A stretch of 64,000 nucleotides of DNA from Anoxybacillus ayderensis. Its GTDB lineage: Bacteria; Bacillota; Bacilli; Bacillales; Anoxybacillaceae. The stretch is taken from the NCBI RefSeq assembly GCF_000833605.1, contig NZ_JXTG01000002.1:186001-250000 (forward strand), in the 5' to 3' direction. The notes below the pieces were generated by a model. The model saw only the letters and a program-made list of their open reading frames with translations. It was not told the origin of the DNA and did no database searches. The position numbers were made by a program, and so were the translations under genes. Below, piece by piece: positions 25,648-38,178 of the stretch (positions within the stretch are counted from its first letter, which is position 1; each line of letters begins with the position of its first letter).

Positions 25648-25660
25648 CGATCCGCCTTTT
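25634..25660 (+). terminator. Terminator of spoIIP-yqxA
   Basis: AAAAGG (25634-25639) pairs with CCTTTT (25655-25660), and an inner GGAT pairs with ATCC. It covers the yqxA stop codon. Confidence 0.7.
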
Positions 25661-25672
25661 CTTCATTTTGCG

Positions 25673-25701
25673 TTGAATATTGCAAACGTTGTTGCTATAA
25701 T
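25673..25701 (+). promoter_or_regulatory. Sigma-A promoter of lepA
   Basis: TTGAAT (25673-25678), a 17-bp spacer, and TATAAT (25696-25701), 42 bp before the lepA ATG. Confidence 0.7.
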
Positions 25702-25742
25702 CAAAGCTAGCGTATTTCGGAAATTATAGGAGTGGAACATAG

Positions 25743-27569
25743 ATGAATCGTGAAGAAAGATTAAAAAGAAGGGATCGCATTCGCAACTTTTCGATTATTG
25801 CACATATCGACCATGGCAAATCTACGCTTGCCGACCGCATTCTTGAAAAGACGGGTGCGCTATCTGAACGCGAAATGAAAGAACAAGCGCTCGATTCGAT
25901 GGAGTTAGAGCGCGAGCGCGGCATTACGATTAAATTAAATGCAGTTCAACTTCATTACAAAGCGAAAGATGGAGAAGATTACATTTTACATTTAATTGAT
26001 ACACCTGGTCACGTCGACTTTACGTACGAAGTGTCGCGTAGTTTAGCGGCGTGTGAAGGAGCGATTTTAGTCGTTGACGCGGCGCAAGGCATTGAAGCAC
26101 AAACGCTTGCTAACGTATATTTAGCGATTGATAACAATTTAGAAATTTTGCCGGTCATTAATAAAATTGACTTACCGAGTGCGGACCCTGAGCGTGTTCG
26201 CCAAGAAATTGAAGATGTGATCGGTCTTGACGCATCAGAAGCTGTATTAGCATCAGCGAAGGTTGGCATTGGAATTGATGAAATTTTAGAGCAAATCGTT
26301 CAAAAAATTCCTGCCCCATCTGGAGATCCAGATGCCCCGCTTAAAGCGCTTATTTTCGACTCGCTTTATGACCCGTATCGCGGCGTTGTCGCATACATCC
26401 GCGTTGTCGAAGGAACGGTGAAAGCGGGCCAAAAAATTAAAATGATGGCGACAGGAAAAGAATTTGAAGTCGTTGAAGTTGGGGTATTTACACCGAAGGC
26501 GAAAATCGTTGACGAATTGACCGTTGGCGATGTGGGCTACTTAACGGCATCGATTAAAAACGTAAGTGATACGCGCGTCGGGGATACGATTACGCATGCG
26601 GACAATCCGGCAAGCGAACCGCTTCCAGGATATCGTCGTTTAAATCCGATGGTGTTTTGCGGCTTGTATCCAATCGATACAGCACGGTACAACGATTTGC
26701 GCGAGGCGTTAGAAAAGCTTCAGTTAAACGATGCGGCGTTGCAGTTTGAACCAGAGACGTCCCAAGCGCTCGGTTTCGGTTTCCGATGCGGCTTTTTAGG
26801 TCTTTTGCATATGGAAATTATTCAAGAGCGTTTAGAGCGCGAGTTTAACATTGATATTATTGCGACAGCGCCAAGCGTTATCTATAAAGTGTATTTAACG
26901 GACGGAACAGAGTTAGCGGTCGATAACCCGTCAAACATGCCAGATCCACAAAAAATTGACCGCGTCGAAGAGCCGTACGTGAGAGCAACGATTATGGTAC
27001 CGAACGATTTCGTCGGTCCTGTCATGGAACTATGCCAAAAGAAACGCGGCATTTTTGGCGATATGCAATATTTAGACGAGCGGCGCGTGACGCTCACATA
27101 TGAATTGCCGCTTGCTGAAATTGTATACGACTTCTTTGACATTTTAAAATCGAGCACGAAAGGATACGCATCGTTTGACTACGAGTTGATTGGCTATAAG
27201 CCGTCTAAACTTGTAAAAATGGACATTTTATTAAACGGTGAAAAAGTCGACGCTTTATCGTTTATCGTCCATCGCGACTCAGCATACGATCGCGGAAAAG
27301 TTATCGTTGAAAAGTTAAAAGATTTAATTCCGCGCCAACAGTTCGAAGTACCTGTGCAAGCTGCCATCGGCAATAAAATTATTGCGCGTTCAACAATTAA
27401 AGCGTTGCGCAAAAACGTATTAGCGAAATGTTACGGTGGAGACATTTCTCGTAAGCGAAAGTTGCTTGAGAAGCAAAAAGAAGGGAAAAAGCGCATGAAA
27501 CAAGTCGGCTCCGTTGAAGTGCCGCAAGAAGCGTTTATGGCTGTGTTAAAGATGGACGATCAAAAATAA
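25743..27569 (+). CDS. lepA: Elongation factor 4 (LepA)
   Basis: 608 residues, a translation GTPase. Seen: P-loop [13 protein letters not shown], switch [27 protein letters not shown], then EF-G-like domains and the LepA-specific C-terminal domain ([46 protein letters not shown]). EF4 can back-translocate ribosomes and supports translation under ionic stress. Own promoter and own terminator. Confidence 0.98.
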   Translation: MNREERLKRRDRIRNFSIIAHIDHGKSTLADRILEKTGALSEREMKEQALDSMELERERGITIKLNAVQLHYKAKDGEDYILHLIDTPGHVDFTYEVSRSLAACEGAILVVDAAQGIEAQTLANVYLAIDNNLEILPVINKIDLPSADPERVRQEIEDVIGLDASEAVLASAKVGIGIDEILEQIVQKIPAPSGDPDAPLKALIFDSLYDPYRGVVAYIRVVEGTVKAGQKIKMMATGKEFEVVEVGVFTPKAKIVDELTVGDVGYLTASIKNVSDTRVGDTITHADNPASEPLPGYRRLNPMVFCGLYPIDTARYNDLREALEKLQLNDAALQFEPETSQALGFGFRCGFLGLLHMEIIQERLEREFNIDIIATAPSVIYKVYLTDGTELAVDNPSNMPDPQKIDRVEEPYVRATIMVPNDFVGPVMELCQKKRGIFGDMQYLDERRVTLTYELPLAEIVYDFFDILKSSTKGYASFDYELIGYKPSKLVKMDILLNGEKVDALSFIVHRDSAYDRGKVIVEKLKDLIPRQQFEVPVQAAIGNKIIARSTIKALRKNVLAKCYGGDISRKRKLLEKQKEGKKRMKQVGSVEVPQEAFMAVLKMDDQK

Positions 27570-27596
27570 ACCGCAGAATGTTTCTGCGGTTTTTTG
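27569..27596 (+). terminator. Terminator of lepA
   Basis: A 10-bp perfect stem, AACCGCAGAA (27569-27578) with TTCTGCGGTT (27582-27591), followed by TTTTT. Confidence 0.9.
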
Positions 27597-27616
27597 CATA
27601 GAAAAGGGTGAAGCAA

Positions 27617-28759
27617 ATGATTCAAGCAGCATATATTCATATTCCGTTTTGTACGCACATTTGTCATTATTGTGATTTCAATAAAGTATTTTTACATCAG
27701 CAACCGGTTGACGCTTATATCGATGCGTTAATTATCGAAATGGAACGGACGTTTGAACGTGTTCCGACATCGCAATTGCAAACGGTATTTATCGGAGGAG
27801 GAACACCGACGTCGCTGACCACCAAACAGCTCGATCGATTATTGCGTGCCATTCACCGCATCGTTTCGCTCGCTTCTGATGTCGAGTTCACCGTTGAAGC
27901 GAATCCGGATGAAGTGAGCGATGAACAGTTATACGTGCTTAAGCAGTGGGGAGTGAACCGCCTCAGTTTTGGCGTGCAAACGTTCGATCGTGAACTGCTC
28001 CAACGCATCGGACGTACCCATACGAAAGAAACAGCGATCGAGACGATTGAGCGCGCGCGCAAGCTCGGCTTTCATAATATAAATATCGATTTAATGTACG
28101 GATTGCCGACACAAACGATCGACCATCTAAAAGAAACGTTACGTGTGACGTTTTCGCTGCCGATTCAACATGTGTCTGCCTACTCGCTCATTATTGAGCC
28201 AAAAACAGTATTTTACAACTTAATGAAAAGACAGACGTTGCCGTTGCCAAGTCAAGAAGAAGAAGCATATATGTATGAAATGATTATGGAACAGATGGAG
28301 CAACATGGATATAAACAATATGAACTAAGTAATTATGCTCAAAAAGGGTTTGATAGCCGTCATAATATGACATATTGGAATAACGACGATTACTACGGAT
28401 TTGGCGCAGGTGCTCATAGCTATATGAACGGCATAAGACATGTAAACGCTGGACCGATTAAAAAATATATACAGCTCATTGAGCACGGGCAGTTGCCACA
28501 TGTGGACACGCATGTTGTGTCAAAAGAAGAGCAAATGGAAGAGCATATGTTTCTTGGTTTACGAAAAATCGAAGGGGTTAATAAAAATGAATTTTTCATG
28601 CGATATGGAAAAACGGTGCATGACGTGTTCGGTGAAGCCATTGCCTTGCAAAAACAAAACGGATTGCTTGAAGAGACAGAGGAAGCAATTTTCCTTACTC
28701 ATCGCGGCAAATTGCTTGGAAATGAAGTATTTCAATCGTTTCTTGGCGTTTCATCTTGA
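27617..28759 (+). CDS. hemW: HemW, radical SAM heme chaperone
   Basis: 380 residues from ATG 27617, preferred over GTG 27608. Seen: the radical SAM cysteines C-x3-C-x2-C in FCTHICHYCDF, GGGTPTSL, SVEANPDE-like FTVEANPDEV, and the HemW-type HNMTYW motif followed by YYGFGAGAHSY. The family was long annotated as oxygen-independent coproporphyrinogen oxidase (hemN), but members with this pattern deliver heme instead. Its stop codon overlaps the -35 of the hrcA promoter. Confidence 0.92.
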   Translation: MIQAAYIHIPFCTHICHYCDFNKVFLHQQPVDAYIDALIIEMERTFERVPTSQLQTVFIGGGTPTSLTTKQLDRLLRAIHRIVSLASDVEFTVEANPDEVSDEQLYVLKQWGVNRLSFGVQTFDRELLQRIGRTHTKETAIETIERARKLGFHNINIDLMYGLPTQTIDHLKETLRVTFSLPIQHVSAYSLIIEPKTVFYNLMKRQTLPLPSQEEEAYMYEMIMEQMEQHGYKQYELSNYAQKGFDSRHNMTYWNNDDYYGFGAGAHSYMNGIRHVNAGPIKKYIQLIEHGQLPHVDTHVVSKEEQMEEHMFLGLRKIEGVNKNEFFMRYGKTVHDVFGEAIALQKQNGLLEETEEAIFLTHRGKLLGNEVFQSFLGVSS

Positions 28760-28821
28760 CACGACAAGTGCAATTTGATACCTTAATAGTAGATTTAGCA
28801 CTCGCTTCATTAGAGTGCTAA
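28756..28821 (+). promoter_or_regulatory. CIRCE operator and promoter of the hrcA operon
   Basis: A perfect CIRCE element, TTAGCACTC (28795-28803), 9-bp spacer, GAGTGCTAA (28813-28821), sits between promoter and hrcA start. HrcA binds it to repress the operon. A perfect -35 TTGACA (28756-28761) overlaps the hemW stop; the -10 is weak, around 28777-28790. Confidence 0.95.
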
Positions 28822-28836
28822 CAGAGGTGATGAGCG

Positions 28837-29871
28837 TTGCTAACAGATCGCCAATTGTTAATTTTAAAAATTATTGTCGATGATTTTATTCGTTCTGGGC
28901 AACCTGTTGGTTCACGAACGTTATCGAAAAAAGAGCAAATTACGTTTAGTTCAGCAACGATTCGTAACGAGATGGCGGACTTAGAGGAGCTAGGTTTTAT
29001 TGAAAAGACGCATATTTCCTCTGGTCGCGTTCCTTCTCAAAAAGGATATCGTTATTACGTTGACCATTTATTGCGACCTGTCCAGTTAACACAAAAAGAT
29101 GTACAAACGATCCAGTCCATTTTCCATGAACAAATATATGAATTAGAAAAGCTCATTGAAAAATCGGCGCAAATTTTATCGGACTTGACGAACTATACAA
29201 CCGTTGTTCTCGGTCCTTCGGTGAAAGAACATAAATTAAAAACGATTCAAATCGTTCCGCTAAATGCAGAAACAGCCGTTGCCATTATTGTGACGGATAC
29301 GGGGTATGTAGAAAAGCACGTCGTGACGCTCCCACCGTCTATTCCGCCATCAGACGTCGAAAAGATGGTTAACATTTTAAACGAGCGGTTGACAGGTGTA
29401 CCTTTAGAAGATTTAACAGATAAAATTCAAACAGAAGTTGCGCACGTGCTTCGCGAACATATCCAAAGCTACGACCACATGTTGCGAATGATTTCGTCTT
29501 CTTTAGATTTAAACGCGCCTGCGCAAATGTTTTTAAGCGGAAAAATGAACATGCTTCGTCAACCGGAGTTTAGCGACATCGATAAGCTTCGCGCATTGCT
29601 GAATGTCATTGAACAAGAAAAAGAGTTTTATCGTTTGTTAAGAAAGCATAAGCAACAAGGCATTCAAGTGAAAATCGGCACAGAAAACGATGTAGAAGGA
29701 ATGGAAAACTGCAGTTTAATTACAGCGACATATTCTGTCGATGGAGAAAAGCTTGGTACGATTGCTGTTCTTGGACCGACTCGTATGGAATATTCGCGCG
29801 TCATTTCACTATTAAACCTTGTTGCGACGGATTTGTCGAAGGTGTTATCGGTGTGGTATCAAAAAGATTAG
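28837..29871 (+). CDS. hrcA: Heat-inducible transcription repressor HrcA
   Basis: 344 residues, TTG start after AGAGGTGATG. Seen: a winged helix N-terminus ([45 protein letters not shown]), a GAF-like core, and the C-terminal dimerization region. HrcA binds CIRCE with help from GroE and controls class I heat-shock genes. Autoregulated here through the CIRCE element 16 bp upstream. Confidence 0.97.
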   Translation: MLTDRQLLILKIIVDDFIRSGQPVGSRTLSKKEQITFSSATIRNEMADLEELGFIEKTHISSGRVPSQKGYRYYVDHLLRPVQLTQKDVQTIQSIFHEQIYELEKLIEKSAQILSDLTNYTTVVLGPSVKEHKLKTIQIVPLNAETAVAIIVTDTGYVEKHVVTLPPSIPPSDVEKMVNILNERLTGVPLEDLTDKIQTEVAHVLREHIQSYDHMLRMISSSLDLNAPAQMFLSGKMNMLRQPEFSDIDKLRALLNVIEQEKEFYRLLRKHKQQGIQVKIGTENDVEGMENCSLITATYSVDGEKLGTIAVLGPTRMEYSRVISLLNLVATDLSKVLSVWYQKD

Positions 29872-29886
29872 CGATGTCAATATTAT

Positions 29887-29907
29887 GGATGGGGAATTTC
29901 CCCATCC
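29887..29907 (+). other. Hairpin between hrcA and grpE
   Basis: A perfect 8-bp GC-rich stem, GGATGGGG / CCCCATCC, with loop AATTT. There is no T run, so it is more likely an mRNA stability or processing element, or a weak attenuator, than a terminator. Confidence 0.5.
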
Positions 29908-29937
29908 GCTTTTCAAGTGCTTGAGGGAGGTGAGAAG

Positions 29938-32350
<2,413 letters not shown>

Positions 32351-32356
32351 ACAAAC

Positions 32357-32397
32357 AAAAAGTCAAAGTCAGGCCTGCCTTGGCTTTGACTTTTTTG
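32357..32397 (+). terminator. Terminator-like hairpin after dnaK
   Basis: AAAAAGTCAAAG (32357-32368) faces CTTTGACTTTTTT (32384-32396), with a further AGGC/GCCT stem inside. It sits between dnaK and dnaJ and should lower readthrough into dnaJ. Confidence 0.75.
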
Positions 32398-32417
32398 CTA
32401 TGGAAACATCAAATATA

Positions 32418-32447
32418 TTGCGCAACAAGTTCAGACAATGATAAAAT
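32418..32447 (+). promoter_or_regulatory. Possible internal promoter for dnaJ
   Basis: TTGCGC (32418-32423), an 18-bp spacer, and TAAAAT (32442-32447), after the dnaK hairpin and 35 bp before the dnaJ ATG. Confidence 0.4.
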
Positions 32448-32481
32448 TACGTTCATGTGAACGAGTCGGGAGTGGGTGATC

Positions 32482-33603
32482 ATGAGTAAACGAGACTACT
32501 ATGAAGTGCTCGGCGTGAGTAAAAACGCAACAAAAGAAGAAATTAAAAAAGCATATCGAAAGTTATCAAAACAGTATCATCCAGATATTAACAAAGCGCC
32601 CGATGCAGCTGAAAAGTTTAAAGAAATTAAAGAAGCATACGAAGTGTTAAGCGATGACCAAAAGCGTGCCCACTATGATCAATTCGGCCATACGGATCCG
32701 AATCAACAGTTTGGTGGATTTGGCGGGGCTGATTTTGACTTCGGTGGGTTTGGCGGCTTTGAAGATATTTTTAGTAGCTTTTTTGGCGGTGGGCGTCGAC
32801 GTGATCCGAACGCGCCGCGTGCAGGGGCAGATTTGCAATATACGATGAGACTTACATTTGAAGAAGCGGTTTTTGGAAAAGAAACGGACATTGAAATTCC
32901 ACGTGAAGACACGTGCGATACGTGCCATGGTTCTGGAGCGAAGCCAGGAACGAAAAAAGAAACGTGCGCACATTGTCACGGTACAGGTCAATTAACGATT
33001 GAACAAGCGACGCCGTTTGGTCGCATCGTAAATCGTCGCCCGTGTCATCATTGCGGTGGCACAGGACACTTTATTAAAGAAAAATGTTCGACATGTCATG
33101 GAACAGGTCGTGTGAAAAAACGGAAAAAAATTCACGTCAAAATTCCTGCCGGTGTCGATGACGGTCAACAATTGCGCTTAGCAGGTCAAGGTGAACGAGG
33201 AATAAACGGTGGACCGCCTGGAGATTTGTACATCGTTTTCTATGTCGAACCGCATGAGTTTTTTGAACGTGATGGCGATGATATTTATTGTGAAATGCCA
33301 ATTACGTTTACGCAAGCCGCGCTTGGTGCGGATATTGAAGTACCGACGTTGTATGGAAAAGTGAAATTGAAAATTCCAGCAGGTACGCAAACAGGTACGA
33401 AATTCCGTTTAAAAGGAAAAGGCGTACCGAATGTGCATGGATATGGAAAAGGAGACCAACATATTCGCGTTCGTGTTGTCACACCAACGAAGTTAACCGA
33501 ACGTCAAAAACAATTGTTGCGTGAGTTTGAACAACTCAGTCAAGGGAATGGACAAGAAGATAGTTTTTTTGCGAAAGTGAAGCGAGCATTTAAAGGGGAG
33601 TAA
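32482..33603 (+). CDS. dnaJ: Molecular chaperone DnaJ (Hsp40)
   Basis: 373 residues from ATG 32482, chosen over GTG 32476. Seen: a J-domain with YHPDINKAP containing HPD, a Gly/Phe-rich region ([17 protein letters not shown]), four zinc-binding CxxCxGxG repeats ([32 protein letters not shown]), and a C-terminal substrate-binding domain. It stimulates DnaK ATPase and delivers unfolded proteins. Confidence 0.98.
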   Translation: MSKRDYYEVLGVSKNATKEEIKKAYRKLSKQYHPDINKAPDAAEKFKEIKEAYEVLSDDQKRAHYDQFGHTDPNQQFGGFGGADFDFGGFGGFEDIFSSFFGGGRRRDPNAPRAGADLQYTMRLTFEEAVFGKETDIEIPREDTCDTCHGSGAKPGTKKETCAHCHGTGQLTIEQATPFGRIVNRRPCHHCGGTGHFIKEKCSTCHGTGRVKKRKKIHVKIPAGVDDGQQLRLAGQGERGINGGPPGDLYIVFYVEPHEFFERDGDDIYCEMPITFTQAALGADIEVPTLYGKVKLKIPAGTQTGTKFRLKGKGVPNVHGYGKGDQHIRVRVVTPTKLTERQKQLLREFEQLSQGNGQEDSFFAKVKRAFKGE

Positions 33604-33626
33604 CGTGAAGGAGGAGTTGGTAGATC

Positions 33627-34565
33627 ATGAAATGGTCTGAAATAAGCATTCATACAACACACGAAGCGGTCGAGGCGATTTCAAATATTTTACACGAAGC
33701 AGGTGCGGGTGGCGTCGTCATTGAAGATCCGTTTGAATTAACGAAAGAACGAGAAACGACTTACGGGGAAATCTACCAACTCAATCCTGACGATTACCCC
33801 GAAGAAGGAGTTATTATTAAAGCGTATTTGCCGGTAAATAGCTTTTTAGGTGAAACAGTCGAAGAAATTAAACAGGCGATTAACAATTTAATGTTATATA
33901 ACATCGATATTGGACGAAACAAAATTACGATTAGCGAAGTGAACGAAGAGGAATGGGCGACAGCGTGGAAAAAGTATTACAATCCGGTCAAAATTTCTGA
34001 GCGATTTACGATCGTTCCGACATGGGAAACGTATGAACCCGTTTCAAGCGACGAATTAATTATTGAATTAGATCCAGGCATGGCGTTCGGCACAGGGACG
34101 CACCCGACGACAGTAATGTGTATTCAAGCGCTTGAAAAGACGGTCAAAGAAGGCGATACGGTCGTCGATGTCGGTACGGGTTCAGGCATTTTAAGTATTG
34201 CTGCTGCGATGTTAGGAGCGAAACGCGTTCATGCGCTCGATTTAGATCCTGTCGCAGTAGAAAGTGCAAAATTGAACGTGAAGTTAAATAAAGTGCACGA
34301 TGTCGTCGCCGTTTCGCAAAACAATTTACTTGATCGAGTCGATGAGCAAGCAGATGTCATCGTTGCGAACATTTTAGCTGAAATTATTCTTCGTTTTGTC
34401 GATGATGCGTATCGTTTGTTGCGTTCGGGAGGCGTATTTATTACATCGGGCATTATTCAAACGAAAAAACAAGAAGTGAAAGAAGGTCTTCTTCGCGCTG
34501 GTTTCACAATTGAAGAAACGTTAACGATGGAAGATTGGATCGCATTTATTGCGAAAAAACAATAA
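33627..34565 (+). CDS. prmA: Ribosomal protein L11 methyltransferase
   Basis: 312 residues. Seen: an N-terminal L11-recognition domain, then [15 protein letters not shown], the SAM motif [15 protein letters not shown], and [10 protein letters not shown]. PrmA trimethylates ribosomal protein L11. AAGGAGGAG precedes the ATG. Transcribed with dnaJ, and rsmE follows within 15 bp. Confidence 0.97.
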   Translation: MKWSEISIHTTHEAVEAISNILHEAGAGGVVIEDPFELTKERETTYGEIYQLNPDDYPEEGVIIKAYLPVNSFLGETVEEIKQAINNLMLYNIDIGRNKITISEVNEEEWATAWKKYYNPVKISERFTIVPTWETYEPVSSDELIIELDPGMAFGTGTHPTTVMCIQALEKTVKEGDTVVDVGTGSGILSIAAAMLGAKRVHALDLDPVAVESAKLNVKLNKVHDVVAVSQNNLLDRVDEQADVIVANILAEIILRFVDDAYRLLRSGGVFITSGIIQTKKQEVKEGLLRAGFTIEETLTMEDWIAFIAKKQ

Positions 34566-34579
34566 AAAGGGTGTTCGCG

Positions 34580-35329
34580 TTGCAACGATATTTCGTACGT
34601 AACGAGCAAATCGTTGGCGATCACATCATGATTTCTGGCGACGACGTCCATCATATTGGGCGGGTCATGCGCATGAATGAAGGTGATCGTCTTCTTTGTT
34701 GTAATGAGCGTAGTGAAACGATGCTTTGTGAGATCGAACAAATTTCCAATGATTTTGTCCGATGCCGTATTATACAATGGATAGAGGCAAATGTTGAACT
34801 GCCTGTGCACATTTATGTCGCAAGCGGACTGTTAAAAGGAGATAAATACGAACTCGTTTTACAAAAAGGAACAGAGCTTGGAGCGAGAGGCTTCCTTCCG
34901 CTCATCACATCCCGTTCGATTGTCAAATGGGACGAGAAAAAAGGCGATAAAAAAGTGGAACGTTGGCAAAAAATTGTGAAAGAAGCAGCTGAACAATCTC
35001 ACCGGGCATATATGCCGTCTGTTTATGCTCCGATGACGATTCGTGAACTCATTGCGTGGGCGAACGACATGGATTATACATGTATCGCTTACGAAGAAGA
35101 AGCGAAAGAAGGAAGGCACAGTGTACTTGCCCACCTTCTTCAAACGATGAATGAAGGTGAGTCACTTCTTCTTGTTTTTGGACCAGAAGGCGGTTTATCC
35201 GAGCAAGAAGTGACGTTATTAAAACAACATAGTTTCATGACATGTAGTCTTGGACCGCGCATTTTACGAGCGGAAACGGCACCGTTATATGCGTTGTCAG
35301 CGGCGTCTTATGAATGGGAACTTAAGTGA
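34580..35329 (+). CDS. rsmE: 16S rRNA (uracil-1498-N3)-methyltransferase
   Basis: 249 residues from TTG 34580, chosen by spacing from AAAAGGG. The frame opens earlier inside prmA without a site. Seen: a PUA-like N-terminal domain (HHIGRVMRMNEGD) and a SPOUT methyltransferase knot (LLVFGPEGGLSEQEV, LGPRILRAETAPLYAL). Modifies U1498 of 16S rRNA. Overlaps nothing; mtaB starts 11 bp after its stop. Confidence 0.95.
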   Translation: MQRYFVRNEQIVGDHIMISGDDVHHIGRVMRMNEGDRLLCCNERSETMLCEIEQISNDFVRCRIIQWIEANVELPVHIYVASGLLKGDKYELVLQKGTELGARGFLPLITSRSIVKWDEKKGDKKVERWQKIVKEAAEQSHRAYMPSVYAPMTIRELIAWANDMDYTCIAYEEEAKEGRHSVLAHLLQTMNEGESLLLVFGPEGGLSEQEVTLLKQHSFMTCSLGPRILRAETAPLYALSAASYEWELK

Positions 35330-35339
35330 GGTGATATAT

Positions 35340-36692
35340 ATGCCAACGGTTGCATTTCATACGTTAGGATGCAAAGTAAATCATTACGAAACAGAAGCGA
35401 TTTGGCAATTGTTTAAACAAGCAGGATATGAGCGAAAAGATTTTGAAAGCCATGCCGATGTATATGTTATTAATACATGTACAGTCACGAATACAGGCGA
35501 TAAAAAAAGCCGCCAAGTCATTCGGCGTGCAGTGCGTCGCAATCCAGATGCGGTCGTTTGTGTAACAGGTTGTTATGCGCAAACTTCTCCAGCGGAAGTG
35601 ATGGCTATTCCAGGTGTCGATATCGTCATCGGCACACAAGATCGCGGAAAAATTTTAGAGTACATCGAGCAGTTTAAACAACAGCGTGAGCCGATTAACG
35701 GTGTGCGCAACATTATGAAAACGCGCGTATATGAAGAATTGGATGTGCCTGCATTTACAGATCGAACGCGCGCATCGCTTAAAATCCAAGAAGGATGCAA
35801 TAACTTTTGTACATTTTGTATTATTCCATGGGCGCGTGGCTTAATGCGTTCACGCGATCCGAAAGAAGTCATTCGCCAAGCGCAACAACTCGTTGACGCA
35901 GGCTATAAAGAAATTGTCCTAACAGGCATTCATACAGGCGGATATGGTGAAGATATGAAAGACTATAATTTCGCCATGTTGTTGCGCGATATTGATGAGC
36001 AAGTGAAAGGATTAAAACGATTGCGTATTTCGTCGATTGAAGCGAGCCAAATTACCGATGAAGTGATCGAGGTATTGAAACAATCTGATAAAATTGTCCG
36101 CCATTTACACATTCCGTTGCAATCGGGTTCAAATACGGTATTGAAGCGGATGCGTCGCAAATATACAACGGAATTTTTTGCGGAACGGTTAGCGCGTTTG
36201 CGTGAAGTATTTCCAGATTTAGCTGTTACGTCCGACGTCATTGTCGGCTTCCCGAGTGAGACGGAAGAAGAATTTATGGAGACATATACGTTTATTCGTG
36301 AACAACGTTTTTCTGAATTGCATGTTTTCCCATATTCGAAGCGGACAGGCACGCCAGCAGCAAGAATGCCAGATCAAGTAGATGAGGAAGTGAAAAATGA
36401 GCGCGTTCATCGCTTAATTACACTTTCTGATCAGCTAGCGAAAGAGTATGCATCGAAGTTTGAAGGACAAGTGCTTGAAGTTATTCCAGAAGAGCTGTAC
36501 AAAGAAGATCCAACAAGCGGCTTATATGTTGGCTATACGGACAACTACTTAAAAGTAAAATTCCCAGCAACAGAAGAGATGGTCGGTCAACTTGTTAAAG
36601 TGAAAATTACAAAAGCAGGTTATCCGTATAATGAAGGGGAATTTGTGCGCGTGATAAATGATCATCATGAGATCGTTCGGTTAAGCTCATAA
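35340..36692 (+). CDS. mtaB: tRNA t6A37 methylthiotransferase MtaB
   Basis: 450 residues from ATG 35340 after GTGAGGTGAT. Seen: an N-terminal UPF0004 domain with three Fe-S cysteines (LGCKVN, NTCTVTN, TGCYAQ), the radical SAM CNNFCTFC motif, and a C-terminal TRAM domain. Converts t6A37 to ms2t6A37 in tRNAs reading ANN codons. Last gene of the dnaK cluster before the rpsU promoter. Confidence 0.96.
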   Translation: MPTVAFHTLGCKVNHYETEAIWQLFKQAGYERKDFESHADVYVINTCTVTNTGDKKSRQVIRRAVRRNPDAVVCVTGCYAQTSPAEVMAIPGVDIVIGTQDRGKILEYIEQFKQQREPINGVRNIMKTRVYEELDVPAFTDRTRASLKIQEGCNNFCTFCIIPWARGLMRSRDPKEVIRQAQQLVDAGYKEIVLTGIHTGGYGEDMKDYNFAMLLRDIDEQVKGLKRLRISSIEASQITDEVIEVLKQSDKIVRHLHIPLQSGSNTVLKRMRRKYTTEFFAERLARLREVFPDLAVTSDVIVGFPSETEEEFMETYTFIREQRFSELHVFPYSKRTGTPAARMPDQVDEEVKNERVHRLITLSDQLAKEYASKFEGQVLEVIPEELYKEDPTSGLYVGYTDNYLKVKFPATEEMVGQLVKVKITKAGYPYNEGEFVRVINDHHEIVRLSS

Positions 36693-36699
36693 AAAGAAG

Positions 36700-36753
36700 T
36701 TGACTTATGAACTTGGTTATATTATACTTTGAAAGTACATGTTCCACATGTAC
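36700..36753 (+). promoter_or_regulatory. rpsU promoter with operator-like palindrome at +1
   Basis: TTGACT (36700-36705), a 17-bp spacer, and TATACT (36723-36728). Seven bases later, at the expected transcription start, lies an 8-3-8 palindrome, GTACATGT-TCC-ACATGTAC (36735-36753). It could be a repressor operator or form a hairpin at the extreme mRNA 5' end. Confidence 0.7.
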
Positions 36754-36791
36754 CAAGGATTAGCGGTTTTGTTCGGAGGGAGGGAAGTAGG

Positions 36792-36965
36792 ATGTCGAAA
36801 ACGATCGTTCGTAAAAACGAGTCGCTTGAAGATGCTCTTCGTCGCTTCAAACGTGCGGTTTCAAAAACAGGTACGTTGCAAGAAGCAAGAAAGCGCGAAT
36901 TCTATGAAAAGCCAAGCGTAAGACGTAAGAAAAAGTCTGAAGCGGCTAGAAAGCGCAAATATTAA
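36792..36965 (+). CDS. rpsU: 30S ribosomal protein S21
   Basis: 57 residues, [19 protein letters not shown] to the C-terminal SEAARKRKY, the usual Firmicutes bS21. The ATG at 36792 is chosen over upstream in-frame codons because GGAGGGAGGGAAGTAGG precedes it. S21 sits near the anti-Shine-Dalgarno end of 16S rRNA. Cotranscribed with yqeY. Confidence 0.97.
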   Translation: MSKTIVRKNESLEDALRRFKRAVSKTGTLQEARKREFYEKPSVRRKKKSEAARKRKY

Positions 36966-36979
36966 AAGAGGGTGTATTT

Positions 36980-37423
36980 ATGAGTCTTCTCGAACGTTTG
37001 AACAATGATATGAAGCAAGCGATGAAAAACAAAGAGAAGGACAAATTGTCGGTCATTCGCATGGTGAAATCCGCTTTGCAAAACGAAGCGATTAAACTTG
37101 GCAAAACGTTGACCGAAGATGAAGAATTAACCGTACTTTCTCGCGAATTAAAACAGCGTAAAGACTCCCTCCAAGAATTTGAAAAAGCTGGTCGCACAGA
37201 CCTTGTTGATAAAGTCAAGGAAGAGATTACGGTTCTTGAACTTTACATGCCGAAGCAGTTGAGCGAAGAAGAGCTAGTGCAAATCGTCAAAGAAACGATT
37301 GCCGAAGTCGGCGCTTCCTCAAAAGCGGATATGGGTAAAGTAATGGGAGCGATCATGCCGAAAGTGAAAGGAAAAGCGGACGGCTCGCTCGTCAACAAGC
37401 TTGTTCAACAACATTTAAGCTAA
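36980..37423 (+). CDS. yqeY: GatB/YqeY domain protein
   Basis: 147 residues. Seen: [26 protein letters not shown] with helices split by a short loop, [14 protein letters not shown]-like [10 protein letters not shown], and [17 protein letters not shown] near the end, matching the tRNA-binding tail domain of GatB. It may act as a free amidotransferase-like module; function is not established. Stable partner of rpsU. Confidence 0.93.
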   Translation: MSLLERLNNDMKQAMKNKEKDKLSVIRMVKSALQNEAIKLGKTLTEDEELTVLSRELKQRKDSLQEFEKAGRTDLVDKVKEEITVLELYMPKQLSEEELVQIVKETIAEVGASSKADMGKVMGAIMPKVKGKADGSLVNKLVQQHLS

Positions 37424-37424
37424 A

Positions 37425-37456
37425 AACACCTTACGATATCGTAAGGTGTTTTTTTG
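37425..37456 (+). terminator. Terminator of rpsU-yqeY
   Basis: A 26-bp perfect palindrome, AACACCTTACGAT / ATCGTAAGGTGTT (37425-37450), followed by TTTTT. One of the strongest hairpins in the window. Confidence 0.95.
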
Positions 37457-37515
37457 ATTTTTGAAACTTTTTCTTCTTTCATACGTACATAATAAGTGTG
37501 AAGGGAGGAAAAAGC

Positions 37516-38178
37516 ATGGCCGGTCCAATTGTTGTTTTCACCCATCCATTTCTCGCCGCGCTTTTGTTAATTGCCGGCAGCGTCACGTTCGTTTGGCAAC
37601 TGTACGATGCGCGTTGGGGATGGAAAGGAACTGTAAGCATCATTTGTTTTTTACTTTTTTTCTCATCGCATTTAGTAGCTGGTTTAACAACCGTTGGGGC
37701 GATGATGTTGTTTGCGATTGGCCTTATTTTGTTAGTCATTGAGTTGTTTGTGCCGGGAGGAGTCATTGGCTTTTTCGGGCTTGGTACGCTCGTCTGGAGC
37801 TTATTTTTAGCCGCAAAACATTCCCCGTTCGTTACAGTGTCATTAGCCGTAGCTGTCGTGAGTGCGATTATGATGGGCATATGGCTCAGTCGAGTGAGCA
37901 AAAAAAAGATGGCGCTTTTTGAAAAAATCGTGCTTACTGATGAACAACGGAATGAAGAAGGGTATGTGTCTCATGAAGCGCGCGTTGATTTAATCGGAAA
38001 GTGCGGAGTGGCAATCACTGTATTGCGGCCAGCAGGAACGGCGCTCATTGATGACGAACGTGTAGATGTCGTCACAGAAGGGGAATATATTGAACGACAT
38101 CGTCCGATTGAAGTTGTTGATGTAGATGGGTTAAAAGTTGTCGTTCGAGAATGTAAAAAAGAGGAGGAAATCGTATGA
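37516..38178 (+). CDS. NfeD family membrane protein, short form
   Basis: 220 residues from ATG 37516 after GAAGGGAGGAAAAA. Seen: several membrane helices and a C-terminal OB-fold-like NfeD domain ([27 protein letters not shown] split over two strands). The long N-terminal ClpP-like protease domain of B. subtilis YqeZ is absent. NfeD proteins pair with flotillins, and floA follows immediately with a 4-bp ATGA overlap. Confidence 0.85.
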   Translation: MAGPIVVFTHPFLAALLLIAGSVTFVWQLYDARWGWKGTVSIICFLLFFSSHLVAGLTTVGAMMLFAIGLILLVIELFVPGGVIGFFGLGTLVWSLFLAAKHSPFVTVSLAVAVVSAIMMGIWLSRVSKKKMALFEKIVLTDEQRNEEGYVSHEARVDLIGKCGVAITVLRPAGTALIDDERVDVVTEGEYIERHRPIEVVDVDGLKVVVRECKKEEEIV

